Of a DNA stretch of 64,000 bases, positions 42,583-52,501 are shown piece by piece (the first letter of the stretch is position 1; each line of letters opens with the position of its first letter). Source of the DNA: CAVQRB01 sp963715055 (GTDB lineage: Bacteria > Pseudomonadota > Alphaproteobacteria > Rhodobacterales > Rhodobacteraceae); contig CAVQRB010000016.1 of NCBI GenBank assembly GCA_963715055.1, positions 18,907-82,906 of the forward strand, in the 5' to 3' direction. The notes beneath the pieces are model-generated. The model did not search any database, was not told the origin of the DNA, and saw only the letters and a program-made list of their open reading frames with translations. The translations under genes and the position numbers were made by a program.

Positions 42583-43628
42583 TGGTTCTGGTCCTTGGCA
42601 TGGCCGCGATGCTCTGGGGCGTGGGCAGTGTGATGGGCGCGCCGCGCTCGGCCCGCTGGACCATGATCGGCGTGCTTTATCTGGGCGTTCTGCTGCTGCA
42701 CCTGCTGTTGCCGGAGGGCAATGCGCTGCGCCTTGCGACCGGAGAGAGCGCAGCTCTCTGGCTCCTGCTCGGCGGTTTCGCCGTGCTCGCGCTGGTCTAT
42801 CGCAAGGGGCTGACCCTCTTGCGCGGCAAGGCCGAGGCGACCCGGGCCGCGACACCCGTCGCAAGCGATCCGGGGCGGTTCAAGGAAGCCGAACTCAACC
42901 GCTATGCGCGCCACATCGTGCTGCGCGAGATCGGCGGGCCGGGGCAGAAGAAGCTCAAGGAGGCACGCGTGCTGGTGATTGGCGCCGGTGGCCTCGGCGC
43001 GCCCGCCTTGCAATATCTGGCGGCGGCAGGGGTCGGTACGATCGGCGTGATCGACGACGATCTGGTGGAGAACGCCAACCTGCAGCGGCAGGTGATCCAC
43101 AAGGACAAGGCCATCGGCACGCCCAAGGTTTTCTCCGCGCAAGCCGAGATGGAAGCACAAAACCCCTTCGTGACCGTGCGCCCCTATCACAGGCGCCTGA
43201 CCGCGGAGATCGCCGCCGATCTCTTCGCGGACTACGATCTGGTGCTCGACGGGACCGACAATTTCGAGACGCGCTACCTCGTGAACCGGACCTGCGTTGC
43301 GGCGAAAATACCGCTGATCTCGGGTGCGCTCAGCCAGTGGGAAGGCCAGGTGAGCGTCTTTGATCCGGCACAAGGCGCACCCTGCTACCAATGCGTCTTC
43401 GATCAGGCTCCGGCGCGGGAACTGGCACCATCCTGCGCAGAGGCCGGGGTAATCGGCCCGTTGCCGGGCGTGATCGGGTCGATGATGGCGGTGGAGGCGA
43501 TCAAGGTGATCACCGGCGCGGGCACACCGCTGCGCGGTCAGATGGTGATCTACGACGCGCTTTATGGCGAGAGCCGGACCATCGGTGTGAAACGCAGGCC
43601 GGGTTGTCCGAGCTGCGGTGCCGTCTGA
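42582..43628 (+). CDS. ThiF/MoeB-family adenylyltransferase with N-terminal membrane anchor
   Basis: The protein has 348 residues. Residues 1-75 contain two or three hydrophobic segments (about 2-18, 26-43 and 57-73). From residue 104 an E1-like domain follows: RYARHIVLREIGGPGQ, nucleotide-binding GAGGLG (134-139), DDDLVENANLQRQ, LDGTDNFETRYLVN, SCAEAGVIGPLPGVIG, and the zinc-binding CYQC and CPSC pairs. It should adenylate the C-terminal glycine of a ThiS/MoaD-type sulfur carrier; which one is unclear, because neither carrier is nearby. Start overlaps the dut stop. Confidence 0.88.
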   Translation: MVLVLGMAAMLWGVGSVMGAPRSARWTMIGVLYLGVLLLHLLLPEGNALRLATGESAALWLLLGGFAVLALVYRKGLTLLRGKAEATRAATPVASDPGRFKEAELNRYARHIVLREIGGPGQKKLKEARVLVIGAGGLGAPALQYLAAAGVGTIGVIDDDLVENANLQRQVIHKDKAIGTPKVFSAQAEMEAQNPFVTVRPYHRRLTAEIAADLFADYDLVLDGTDNFETRYLVNRTCVAAKIPLISGALSQWEGQVSVFDPAQGAPCYQCVFDQAPARELAPSCAEAGVIGPLPGVIGSMMAVEAIKVITGAGTPLRGQMVIYDALYGESRTIGVKRRPGCPSCGAV

Positions 43629-43700
43629 TCGGCGAAACTCGCAAGGGTTGTTGTCAATGGGCCGCCGCCCGCCTAGCTATGGCTCAAAGGAGACCCTCAT

Positions 43701-45716
43701 ATGACCAACCCGCTCTTGCAGGACTGGAACACCGCTTTCCGGATCGCCCCGTTCGACATGATCTCGGATGAGGACTTCGCTCCGGCGCTGGAACAGGCGC
43801 TGGCCGAGCACAGCGCCGAAATCGACGCCATCGCAGGCGCGATGGAAGCGCCGGATTTCGCCAATACGATCGAGGCGCTGGAGGCCGCAGGGAAGGCGCT
43901 TGACCGGGTTCTGGGCGTGTTTTTCACGGTGTCGGGGGCCGACAGCAATCCTGCGCGCGAAGCCCTCCAACGCCAGTTCTCCCCGCAGCTCGCCGCGCAT
44001 TTTGCCGAGATTTCCAGCAACAAGGCGCTGTTCCGGCGCGTGGCGGCGGTCTGGGAGCGCCGTGACAGTCTCTCGCTTACCCCTGAGCAGGCAAGGGTGC
44101 TGATGCTCACGCACCGCGATTTCCTGCGCTCCGGGGCAGCGCTCGAAGGTGCTGCGGAAGCGCGGATGAAGGCGATCAAGGGGCGCCTTGCAGTGCTTGG
44201 CACCGAGTTCACGCAGAACCTGCTCGCCGACGAGCGCGAGTGGTTCATGCCTCTGGGCGAAGGCGATCTCGACGGCTTGCCGCCTTTCGTCATCGATACC
44301 GCGCGTAAGGCCGGCGAGGAGAAGGAAGCGGGCGGCCCGATCGTCACCCTGTCGCGCTCGCTCATCGTGCCGTTTCTGCAATTCTCCTCGCGGCGCGATC
44401 TGCGCGAGAAAGCCTTCCGCGCCTGGGCCGCGCGTGGTGCCAATGGCGGGAAGACCGACAACCGTGACATCGCCGCGGAAATCCTCGCCCTGCGCGATGA
44501 GCGCGCCAAGCTGCTGGGGTACGAGAGTTTCGCGGCCTACAAGCTCGAAACCGAAATGGCGAAATCGCCCGAGGCCGTGCGCTCCCTGCTGATGTCCGTC
44601 TGGGAGCCCGCCAAGGCACGCGCGGAGGCGGATGCGGCGGTGCTCACCGGGATGATGCGGGACGACGGGATCAATGACGATCTGGCTCCCTGGGACTGGC
44701 GATATTACGCGGAGAAGCGGCGGGCGGCGGAGCATGATCTCGACGAGGCGGCGCTCAAACCCTATTTCCAGCTCGACAGGATGATCGAGGCCTCCTTTGC
44801 CTGCGCGTCGCGTCTCTTCGGGCTGTCCTTCGAGCCGCTCGACGTGCCGCTCTACCATCGCGACTGCCGGGCCTGGGAAGTCACGCGGGACGGTCAGCAT
44901 GTCGCCGTCTTCATCGGCGATTATTTCGCGCGCGGTTCGAAGCGGTCGGGTGCCTGGTGTTCGGCGATGCGGTCGCAGGCGAAATTCCCCGCGCTCCAGA
45001 CGCCCATCGTCATCAACGTGTGCAATTTCGCCAAGGGCGATCCGGCGCTCCTGTCCTATGACGATGCCCGTACCTTGTTCCATGAATTCGGACATGCGCT
45101 GCACCAGATGTTGTCGGATGTGACCTATGAAAGTGTCTCCGGCACCTCGGTGGCCCGCGATTTCGTGGAACTGCCGAGCCAGCTTTACGAACACTGGCTC
45201 GAGGTACCGCAGGTTCTGGCGGAATTCGCGACCCATGCGCAAACCGGGGCGGCGATGCCGCAGGCGATGCTCGACAAGGTGCTTGGGGCCGCCAATTTCG
45301 ACATGGGCTTTCAGACCGTGGAGTATGTCGCTTCGGCGCTTGTCGATCTGGCGTTCCATGATGGCCCGGCGCCGCAGGACCCGATGGCCAAGCAGACCGA
45401 AGTGCTCGACGGGATTGGCATGCCGACGGCGATCACCATGCGCCACGCCACACCGCATTTCGCCCATGTCTTCGCCGGAGACGGCTATTCCAGTGGCTAC
45501 TACAGCTACATGTGGTCGGAAGTCATGGATGCGGATGCTTTCGAGGCCTTCCAGGAAGCTGGCGGCGCTTTCGATGCCGAACGGGCAAAAGCGCTCGAGA
45601 CGCATATACTCTCCACCGGCGGCAGCCGCGATGCAGCCGAACTTTACACCGCCTTTCGCGGGCGGCTTCCTGGTGTCGATGCGTTGCTTAAAGGGCGGGG
45701 TCTGGCCGCCGAATAG
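43701..45716 (+). CDS. M3-family metallopeptidase (oligopeptidase A / dipeptidyl carboxypeptidase type)
   Basis: A cytosolic zinc oligopeptidase of 671 residues. The HEFGHALH zinc motif starts at His461, with the third ligand Glu in the downstream FVELPSQLYEHW. NPLLQDWNTAFRIAPFDMI and the helical N-terminal half are typical of PrlC/Dcp proteins in this group. No signal peptide. ATG 43701 follows AAAGGAG. Its stop is 3 bp from that of the convergent ghrA. Confidence 0.93.
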   Translation: MTNPLLQDWNTAFRIAPFDMISDEDFAPALEQALAEHSAEIDAIAGAMEAPDFANTIEALEAAGKALDRVLGVFFTVSGADSNPAREALQRQFSPQLAAHFAEISSNKALFRRVAAVWERRDSLSLTPEQARVLMLTHRDFLRSGAALEGAAEARMKAIKGRLAVLGTEFTQNLLADEREWFMPLGEGDLDGLPPFVIDTARKAGEEKEAGGPIVTLSRSLIVPFLQFSSRRDLREKAFRAWAARGANGGKTDNRDIAAEILALRDERAKLLGYESFAAYKLETEMAKSPEAVRSLLMSVWEPAKARAEADAAVLTGMMRDDGINDDLAPWDWRYYAEKRRAAEHDLDEAALKPYFQLDRMIEASFACASRLFGLSFEPLDVPLYHRDCRAWEVTRDGQHVAVFIGDYFARGSKRSGAWCSAMRSQAKFPALQTPIVINVCNFAKGDPALLSYDDARTLFHEFGHALHQMLSDVTYESVSGTSVARDFVELPSQLYEHWLEVPQVLAEFATHAQTGAAMPQAMLDKVLGAANFDMGFQTVEYVASALVDLAFHDGPAPQDPMAKQTEVLDGIGMPTAITMRHATPHFAHVFAGDGYSSGYYSYMWSEVMDADAFEAFQEAGGAFDAERAKALETHILSTGGSRDAAELYTAFRGRLPGVDALLKGRGLAAE

Positions 45717-45719
45717 GTC

Positions 45720-46661
45720 TCAGTAGCCGCGGGCGCGGTCGACCAGATAGAGGAAGGGCTCGCCCGTCTCGCCGCGCCGGATGTTTTCCGCGATCACCTG
45801 CGATGCCGTCTCGGGTCGGGTCTCTGCGGCGATATGGGGTGTCACCGTGACCTTCGGGTGCGCCCAGAAGGGGTGATCCGCAGGCAAGGGTTCAACGCGG
45901 AAGACATCGAGCGTCGCATGGGCGATCTGCCCGCTGTCGAGAGCGGCGATCAGGCCTGCGTCATCGATCAATGTACCTCGCCCGGGGTTGATCACAAACG
46001 CGCCGGGCGGCAGCAGCGCCAGACGCCGTGCGTTGAGCGTGTTGGTCGTCTCCGGCGTGTTTGGCAGCAGCAAAACCAGAATATCCGCCTTTGCGAGTGC
46101 CGCCTGCAACCCGCTGTCGCCGTGGTGCGTTTCCACACCGTCGATCTCTTTCGGGCTACGGCTCCAGCCATGCACCGCAAAGCCGATGCCGGTCAGCATT
46201 CGCGCGGTGGCCTGCCCCAACTCGCCCATCCCCAGAATGCAGACGCGGCGGTTCTGCGCCAGTGGTTTGGAGCGCGGCAGCCAGCGGTGCTCGGGGTTGA
46301 CGATGTCGGCGTCCATGCCGAGGTGGTAGCGCATCACATGGCCGGTTACCCATTCCGCCATGGACTGCGTCATGCCCGGATCCACCATGCGCGCCAGCGG
46401 CATCGTGAGCGTGGCGTTGCCCACGATCTTCTCGACCCCTGCCCAGAGGCTCAGCACGGCCTTGGTGCGCCTGTAGGGGGTGAAATCGAAGTCCAGCGTC
46501 TTTCGGCTCGGCGCGTAGATGATGTAATCCACCTCGCCGGGGGCCATCTGCGGGGCGAGGGCAATGTCCTTCAGACCGGCCGCCGCAAAGGCGCGCTTGA
46601 GAGTTGCCTCATAGGTCGTCCAATCGTCCGACGGGGCGAGAAACAGGGCATTTACGGTCAT
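45720..46661 (-). CDS. ghrA: Glyoxylate/hydroxypyruvate reductase A
   Basis: A D-2-hydroxyacid dehydrogenase of 313 residues that reduces glyoxylate or hydroxypyruvate with NAD(P)H. CILGMGELGQATARML is the Rossmann loop, VLLLPNTPETTNTLNARRLALLPPGAFVINPGRGTLID the NAD-contact strip, and HPKVTVTPHIAA supplies the catalytic His. It lies 9 bp downstream of rodA and is probably the last gene of the rod-shape operon transcript. Confidence 0.88.
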   Translation of the reverse strand: MTVNALFLAPSDDWTTYEATLKRAFAAAGLKDIALAPQMAPGEVDYIIYAPSRKTLDFDFTPYRRTKAVLSLWAGVEKIVGNATLTMPLARMVDPGMTQSMAEWVTGHVMRYHLGMDADIVNPEHRWLPRSKPLAQNRRVCILGMGELGQATARMLTGIGFAVHGWSRSPKEIDGVETHHGDSGLQAALAKADILVLLLPNTPETTNTLNARRLALLPPGAFVINPGRGTLIDDAGLIAALDSGQIAHATLDVFRVEPLPADHPFWAHPKVTVTPHIAAETRPETASQVIAENIRRGETGEPFLYLVDRARGY

Positions 46662-46670
46662 CCGGAAAAC

Positions 46671-47810
46671 CTACCTCGGTCTATGCACATGGGCGCTCTG
46701 GACCATCCCGAAGGCGAGCAGAAGCACGAGCATCGCAGAGCCCCCGAAACTGACCATCGGCAAGGGCACGCCGACCACCGGAGCCAGACCCATGACCATC
46801 GACATGTTCACCGCGAAGAAGAGGAAGAAGTTGAGCGCGATGCCAAGGGTCAGCAGCGAGGAGAACCGGTCCTTGTTCATCAGTGCCGACCAGATGCAGA
46901 AGACGATGACGAGCGCATAAAGGCTCAGAAGCGTAATGCCGCCGATGAAACCGAACTCCTCTGCCAGCGTGGTGAAGATGAAATCGGTGTGCTTTTCAGG
47001 CAGGAAGTTCAGCCGGCTTTGCGTGCCCTGCATGAAGCCGCGTCCGGTCCAGCCGCCGGAGCCAAGCGCGATCTGCGACTGGGTGATGTGATAGCCCGCA
47101 CCCAAGGGATCGGTGCTGGGGTCGAGGAAGGTGTCGATCCGCCGAAACTGGTAATCCTTGATCAACTGCCACTCGGTGCCGCGGGATTTGAAAACCGTGG
47201 CCACCAGCCCCACCCCGCCCGCGATCACGACCGCGAAATAGGCCCAATGCACACCGGCGAGAAACATCAGCCCGCCCCCCGCGGCCAGAAGCAGGATGGC
47301 GGTGCCGAGGTCAGGCTGTTTGAGTACGAGAGCCACCGGTACGAGGATGATAAGCACCGGCAGCAGCACCCAGAAGGGATGCGATGTTTTCTTGGCGGGC
47401 AGCCAGTCGTAGTAGGCGGCCAGAAACAGCACGAGGGTGATCTTCATCAGTTCCGAAGGCTGCAGGCGCATGAAGCCGAGGTCGATCCAGCGCTGCGCGC
47501 CCATGCCGACGGTGCCGAAAAGCTCCACGGCGACGAGCAGCAGGAGCGTGCCGAGGTAGGCTGCGCCGGAGAGGCTGCGCCAGAACCAGATGGGCACCAT
47601 GGCAACCATCAGCATCAGCAGGAACCCCACCGCAAAGCGTTTCATCTGCGGTTCCGCCCAGGGCGTGAGGGAGCCGCCCGCCACCGAATAAAGCATCAGA
47701 AAGCCGGTGCAGGCAATCGCCACCAGCACGATGGCGAGGGGCCAGTTCAGATAGAGGATCTTGCGGACACCCGTCGGCGCGGATTTGACCGCATATTCAA
47801 GATAACTCAT
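46671..47810 (-). CDS. rodA: Peptidoglycan glycosyltransferase RodA (SEDS family)
   Basis: A 379-residue inner-membrane SEDS polymerase that works with PBP2 in cell elongation. About ten membrane helices. Family segments include GMGAQRWIDLGFMRLQPSELMKI, KQPDLGTAILLLAAGG, FLPEKHTDFIFTTLAEEFGFIGG and PVVGVPLPMVSFGGSAM. The start overlaps the mrdA stop by four bases (ATGA). Confidence 0.96.
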   Translation of the reverse strand: MSYLEYAVKSAPTGVRKILYLNWPLAIVLVAIACTGFLMLYSVAGGSLTPWAEPQMKRFAVGFLLMLMVAMVPIWFWRSLSGAAYLGTLLLLVAVELFGTVGMGAQRWIDLGFMRLQPSELMKITLVLFLAAYYDWLPAKKTSHPFWVLLPVLIILVPVALVLKQPDLGTAILLLAAGGGLMFLAGVHWAYFAVVIAGGVGLVATVFKSRGTEWQLIKDYQFRRIDTFLDPSTDPLGAGYHITQSQIALGSGGWTGRGFMQGTQSRLNFLPEKHTDFIFTTLAEEFGFIGGITLLSLYALVIVFCIWSALMNKDRFSSLLTLGIALNFFLFFAVNMSMVMGLAPVVGVPLPMVSFGGSAMLVLLLAFGMVQSAHVHRPR

Positions 47811-49750
47811 GCCTGGTCCTGGCCGGTCGTGGTGACGTCGGGTTGCATGGTGCGCAGCTTTTCTTGCAGGATCCCGATCTGTTCGCGATCCTTGGGCGGA
47901 TAGGCTTCAAGCGGCGGCGGCCCGCCGTAGAGTGCCTGCAGGGTGATGTCCCGGGCTATGGGCGCTGCGGCCTTCGAGCCGCCGCCGCCATGCTCCACGA
48001 CGACCGAGACCGCGTATTTGGGGGTTTCATAGGGTGCGAAATTCACGAAGAGCGCGTGGTCGCGCCGTTCCCAAGGCAGGTCCTCGTTACGGATCACGCC
48101 CGCGCGGCGCTCCGCTGCGGTGATGTTACGCACCTGGCTGGTGCCGGTCTTGCCGGCCATCCGCATCCCTTCGTCGATGATCCGCGATCCGTAGGCCGTA
48201 CCACGGCGGTCGTTGACCGTGTCGAACATGGCGCGGCGCATCTTGCGCAGGTTGTTCTCGTTCATGCCCATGGACTCGCCGCCGCGCGTGGGCTCCTCGA
48301 CCCCGTCGATGGACTTGATCAGCCGCGGCTCGACTTTGCGCCCGGTGGCAAGGCGGGCCGACATCACCGCAAGTTGCAGGGGCGAAGCCAGCATCAGCCC
48401 CTGTCCGATCGAGGCGTTGACCGTGTCGCCGACGCGCCATTCCTGGCCGTGGTTGATCCGTTTCCATTCGATCGTGGGCGCCAGCCCCTCGGCGACGGCG
48501 GACATCGGCACGTCGTGGCGCACGCCGATGCCAAAACGCTTGGCCATGTCGGAGATCTTCTCGATCCCGACCTTCACCGCGAGGTCGTAATAGTAGACGT
48601 CGCAGGACTGCTTGAGCGAGTTCTGAAGATCGACGAAGCCGTGGCCTGCGCGCTTCCAGCAGTGAAAGCGTCGCCCCGCCACCTCCAGATGTCCGGGGCA
48701 ATAGGCGGTGTCATCCGGGCCGATCAGCCCGGCTTCGAGCGCCGCCATCGCGGTGACCATCTTGAAGGTCGAGCCCGGCGGATAGACGCCCTGCACCGTC
48801 TTGCTGGCAAGCGGGCGGTACTTGTTGCCGGTCAGTTCCTGGTAGTTCTTCTGGGAGATGCCGCGCACGAAGAGGTTCGGATCGAAGGTCGGCGCCGAGG
48901 CGCAGGCGACAAGATCGCCGGTCTCGCAATCGATGACCACGGCACTGGCGCTTTCGCCGCTCAGCCGCGCCTGCACATAGCGTTGCAGGTTGGCGTCGAT
49001 GGTCAGCTGGATGTCCGAACCGGGCACGCCTTCAACCCGGTCGAGCTCGCGCATGACCCGGCCGGTGGCGTTGACCTCGACACGCTTGGCACCCGCACGC
49101 CCGCGCAGCAGCGGTTCCAGCTTGGTCTCCACACCGACCTTGCCGATCTGGAAGCGCGGGATGCGCAGGACCGGCTCGGGGTCGGTCATCTTGGAGAGGT
49201 CATAATCCGATACAGGGCCCACATAGCCCAGCACATGCGCGAAATCAGAGCCTTGCGGATAGACGCGCGAGAGGCCCACCTCGGGCGTCACACCGGGCAA
49301 GGCGGGCGCATTGACGGAGACGCGGCTGATGTCCTCCCAGGTCACGTCCGACAGGATGGTGATCGGCAGGAAGGGGGCTGAGCGGTTCATTTCCAGCTTC
49401 ACGCGCTCGATGGTTTCGGGATCGAGCGCCACAATGCTCGACAAGCGCTCCAGTACCTCATCCACGTCGCCTACATCCTCCTTCACGATCACGATGCGGT
49501 AGGAGGGCGCATTTTGCGCAAGGCGCATGCCGTTGCGATCGAAGACCTCGCCGCGCGAGGGCGGGATCAGTCGCACGTTGATCCGGTTTTCTTCCGCCAG
49601 CAACCGGAACTGGTCGGCCTGATCCACCTGCAGATAACGCATGCGCGCGGCCAACCCGCCCATGAACAAAAGCTGCGCGCCGCCGAGAAGGGCGGCCCGG
49701 CGGGAGAGCTTGCGTTGACTGAAGTCGGTTTCGGCGCGTGTTTTTTTCAT
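47807..49750 (-). CDS. mrdA: Penicillin-binding protein 2 (elongasome transpeptidase)
   Basis: A 647-residue class B PBP. N-terminal cytoplasmic tail and a single membrane anchor (about 18-38), a PBP dimerisation domain (PPSRGEVFDRNGMRLAQNAPSY), then the transpeptidase domain with PPGSTFKM (SxxK), SCDVYYY (SxN) and AGKTGTSQ (KTG). ATG 49750 is chosen; a GTG 18 codons upstream would add an atypical leader. Sits between mreD and rodA, with ATGA overlap to the latter. Confidence 0.95.
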   Translation of the reverse strand: MKKTRAETDFSQRKLSRRAALLGGAQLLFMGGLAARMRYLQVDQADQFRLLAEENRINVRLIPPSRGEVFDRNGMRLAQNAPSYRIVIVKEDVGDVDEVLERLSSIVALDPETIERVKLEMNRSAPFLPITILSDVTWEDISRVSVNAPALPGVTPEVGLSRVYPQGSDFAHVLGYVGPVSDYDLSKMTDPEPVLRIPRFQIGKVGVETKLEPLLRGRAGAKRVEVNATGRVMRELDRVEGVPGSDIQLTIDANLQRYVQARLSGESASAVVIDCETGDLVACASAPTFDPNLFVRGISQKNYQELTGNKYRPLASKTVQGVYPPGSTFKMVTAMAALEAGLIGPDDTAYCPGHLEVAGRRFHCWKRAGHGFVDLQNSLKQSCDVYYYDLAVKVGIEKISDMAKRFGIGVRHDVPMSAVAEGLAPTIEWKRINHGQEWRVGDTVNASIGQGLMLASPLQLAVMSARLATGRKVEPRLIKSIDGVEEPTRGGESMGMNENNLRKMRRAMFDTVNDRRGTAYGSRIIDEGMRMAGKTGTSQVRNITAAERRAGVIRNEDLPWERRDHALFVNFAPYETPKYAVSVVVEHGGGGSKAAAPIARDITLQALYGGPPPLEAYPPKDREQIGILQEKLRTMQPDVTTTGQDQA

Positions 49751-49781
49751 CGGTCCGATCCTGTCGGAAACTCTGACGGTG

Positions 49782-50321
49782 TCATATCCGGCCTCCCGCT
49801 CCACCCATGTCGCCCGGCGCCAGTTTGTGGACGCCGAGAACCCAGTGGGTGATCGCCACAGCGACCGGGTAGAAGGCCATCGTCATCACCAGTTCGATGA
49901 CGCTGAGCCCGAAGGCAGGCCGGTCCGTGAATGTGACCACAAGGCCTATCCGGTAGGCAAGCGAAATCCCCGCGAGCGTCACGCAGACGAGGATCCATTC
50001 GCTGATGAAGGTGGCATCGCGCATCCCGCGTGCCCGCTGCCTGAGGTTTTCGCAGCCCAGCAGCGCCACCGCCGACCATAGCCCCGGCGGGCGTTGCAGC
50101 AGCAGGTCGGTGAGCAGGAACATCAGGGCCAGCAGCAGCGTGGGGACGTAATCGGGCCGCCTGAGCGCCCAGGCGCAGGCGAAGCCGAGGATCAGGTCGG
50201 GCCCGACCCAGCGGCGTGGCGTGGTTTCCAGCGGCAGCAGCAGGAAGAACAGGATCACGCAGATGGTGACGGAGAAGGTCAGCCGCATGCTCCAGAGTTT
50301 GGTCTGCGTCAGCTCGATCAT
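49782..50321 (-). CDS. mreD: Rod-shape determining protein MreD
   Basis: A 179-residue integral membrane protein with five or six hydrophobic segments, the usual MreD size. MreD is poorly conserved, so the call rests on position (ATGA overlap with mreC upstream, mrdA downstream) plus topology and LILGFACAWALRRPDYVP-type segments common in Rhodobacteraceae. It helps couple MreBC to wall synthesis. Confidence 0.88.
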   Translation of the reverse strand: MIELTQTKLWSMRLTFSVTICVILFFLLLPLETTPRRWVGPDLILGFACAWALRRPDYVPTLLLALMFLLTDLLLQRPPGLWSAVALLGCENLRQRARGMRDATFISEWILVCVTLAGISLAYRIGLVVTFTDRPAFGLSVIELVMTMAFYPVAVAITHWVLGVHKLAPGDMGGAGGRI

Positions 50322-51202
50322 TGCCCGATCTCCGGGCGCGGCAGTTGCGGGCCGATGATCCTTGCGGTGTCGGAGACGGTTTCCGTGCCCTGGTGCCGCA
50401 GGACCCGCAGGAATTCGAGGCGCTGGTAGTCCGCGGCGAGGCGCACGCGCAGCTTGCCGGTCGGATCGGCCGCCACCTGTCCGATCAGCAGCCCCGCGGG
50501 AAAGACGCCGCCATCGCCGGAGCTTACGACCCGCTGGCCGGGGCGCACCAGATCGCTGTCCTCCAGAAAGTCGATGGGCGGCGCGTTGGTGTTGTCGCCC
50601 GATACGATCACCCGCTGACCCGATGGCTGAATGGTGGCCGGGATACGGCTCGAGGCATCCGTGAGCAGGATCACCCGAGAGGTGTTGCGCCCGACGCCGG
50701 AAATCCGCCCCACAAGGCCGATGCCGTCCATCGTCGCCCAGCCGTCGAGCACGCCATCGCGGGCGCCGACGTTGAGCAGCACTGACTGCCGGAAGGGCGA
50801 ACCGCTGTCGGCCAGCACCACGCCGGTCACATAGGTCAGGCGCGGGTCGAGCCGCACGTTGTTGAGATCGAGCAGCCGCGCGTTTTCCTGCTCGAGTTGC
50901 AGCGCCGCTTCCTTCCAGGCCTGCATCCGGCGCAACTCCGAGCGCAACTCGCGGTTCTGCTGGGCGAGGCGCTGATAGCTCTGGAATTCCTGAAGCAGGT
51001 TGATCGTTCCTGTGACAGGCGCCATGGCCCATTCCATGTTGGGCACGAAACGGTCGGTGATCTGGGCGCGGAAAAGCTCAACCCGCGGACTGTCGATGCG
51101 CCAGACAAGGAAGATTCCCAGCAGGCACAGGATCACCACGGCCAGCAGCAACCGGCGCAGCGGGCCGGTGAAATCACTGCTCTGGGATCGGTCCTTTGCC
51201 AT
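50318..51202 (-). CDS. mreC: Rod-shape determining protein MreC
   Basis: A 294-residue bitopic protein: cytoplasmic tail, one membrane segment (about 15-33), a coiled coil (about 65-105, FQSYQRLAQQNRELRSELRR) and a periplasmic beta domain (LTYVTGVVLADSGSPFRQSVLLNVGARDGV). It scaffolds PBP2-RodA beneath MreB. Leftward operon mreC-mreD-mrdA-rodA, 71 bp after mreB. Confidence 0.94.
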   Translation of the reverse strand: MAKDRSQSSDFTGPLRRLLLAVVILCLLGIFLVWRIDSPRVELFRAQITDRFVPNMEWAMAPVTGTINLLQEFQSYQRLAQQNRELRSELRRMQAWKEAALQLEQENARLLDLNNVRLDPRLTYVTGVVLADSGSPFRQSVLLNVGARDGVLDGWATMDGIGLVGRISGVGRNTSRVILLTDASSRIPATIQPSGQRVIVSGDNTNAPPIDFLEDSDLVRPGQRVVSSGDGGVFPAGLLIGQVAADPTGKLRVRLAADYQRLEFLRVLRHQGTETVSDTARIIGPQLPRPEIGQ

Positions 51203-51273
51203 GTCGCGGCGGTCTCCTGCCTCGCCTCAGGCAGGGCAGTCCTGCCGCTGGCGGGGGTCGTTTCTCGGTCCGG

Positions 51274-52323
51274 TCAGCTGTCGTAATCGATGGCGTGACG
51301 CAGTTGTTTTTCATACTCCAGCGCCTTGCCCGTGCCCAGGGCCACGCAGTTCAGCGACTCGTCGGCGATGGAAACGGCAAGGCCTGTCTGTTCGCGCAGC
51401 GCCAGATCGAGATCGCCCAGAAGCGCGCCGCCGCCTGTCAGCATCACGCCCCGGTCGACGATGTCGGCGGCAAGATCGGGCGGCGTGGTCTCGAGCGCGG
51501 TCATCACCGCCTCGCAGATCTGCTGCACCGGTTCGGCCAGCGCTTCCGCGATCTGGGCCTGCGTGACTTCGATCTCCTTGGGGACACCGTTCAAGAGGTC
51601 GCGCCCGCGGATCTGCATCGAGGTGCCGCGCCCGTCGTCGGGCATCCGCGCGGTGCCGATCGAGGTCTTGATCCGTTCGGCAGTCGTCTCGCCCACCAGA
51701 AGGTTCTGCTGGCGGCGCAGGTAGCTGATGATCGCGTCATCCATCCGGTCGCCACCCACCCGCACCGAGCGCGCATAGACGATATCGCCGAGCGAGAGCA
51801 CCGCGACTTCGGTGGTGCCGCCGCCGATGTCCACGACCATGTTGCCGGTGGGATCGGTGATCGGCATGCCCGCACCGATCGCCGCCGCGATGGGTTCGGC
51901 AATCAGCCCTGCGCGACGCGCACCGGCGCTCAGCACCGACTGGCGGATCGCGCGCTTTTCGACAGGGGTCGCGCCATGCGGCACGCAGACGATGATCTTT
52001 GGCTTACCCCAGAAGGAGGAACGCTTGTGGACCTTGCGGATGAAGTATTTGATCATCTCCTCCGCCGTGTCGAAATCCGCGATCACGCCTTCACGCATCG
52101 GACGGATGGCTTCGATGCTGCCCGGCGTACGGCCCAGCATCAGCTTGGCATCCTCGCCCACGGCCAGCACCTTCTTGACGCCGTCCTTGACGTGATAGGC
52201 AACGACGGAAGGCTCCGAGAGGACAATGCCGCGCCCCTTGACGTAGACCAGCGTATTGGCCGTTCCGAGATCGATCGCCATGTCGGAAACGAACATGCCG
52301 CGGATGTTGTCAAAAAGTGCCAT
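51274..52323 (-). CDS. mreB: Actin-like rod-shape protein MreB
   Basis: A bacterial actin of 349 residues that positions the elongasome. Phosphate loop DLGTANTLVYVKGRGIVLSEPSVVA, VVDIGGGTTEVAVLSLGDIV, RMDDAIISYLRRQQNLLVGE and the C-terminal GGGALLGDLDLALREQT are all typical. Start ATG 52323, first gene of the rod-shape cluster. The 178-bp gap upstream holds its promoter; I could not assign boxes. Confidence 0.97.
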   Translation of the reverse strand: MALFDNIRGMFVSDMAIDLGTANTLVYVKGRGIVLSEPSVVAYHVKDGVKKVLAVGEDAKLMLGRTPGSIEAIRPMREGVIADFDTAEEMIKYFIRKVHKRSSFWGKPKIIVCVPHGATPVEKRAIRQSVLSAGARRAGLIAEPIAAAIGAGMPITDPTGNMVVDIGGGTTEVAVLSLGDIVYARSVRVGGDRMDDAIISYLRRQQNLLVGETTAERIKTSIGTARMPDDGRGTSMQIRGRDLLNGVPKEIEVTQAQIAEALAEPVQQICEAVMTALETTPPDLAADIVDRGVMLTGGGALLGDLDLALREQTGLAVSIADESLNCVALGTGKALEYEKQLRHAIDYDS

Positions 52324-52501
52324 GCAGTTTTTACCTTGCCCGAATTCCTCGTGGCCCGCGACTCCCCTCGGGGGCGGGCTTTGCGATCTTATAGGGGCAG
52401 CAGGCTCCGGGCGAAAGGCCCGATGGCCAGGAACTCGGCGTCATCCCGCTTTCAGGTGGTTGATTGTCCCAACCTGCGTTCCGGCCCGCCGGTCCAGGCC
52501 T

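Noticed and set aside
45834..47903. Open frame of 689 codons on the plus strand
   Set aside because: Antisense to ghrA and rodA, both clearly coding; His/Arg/Gln-rich translation typical of shadow frames.
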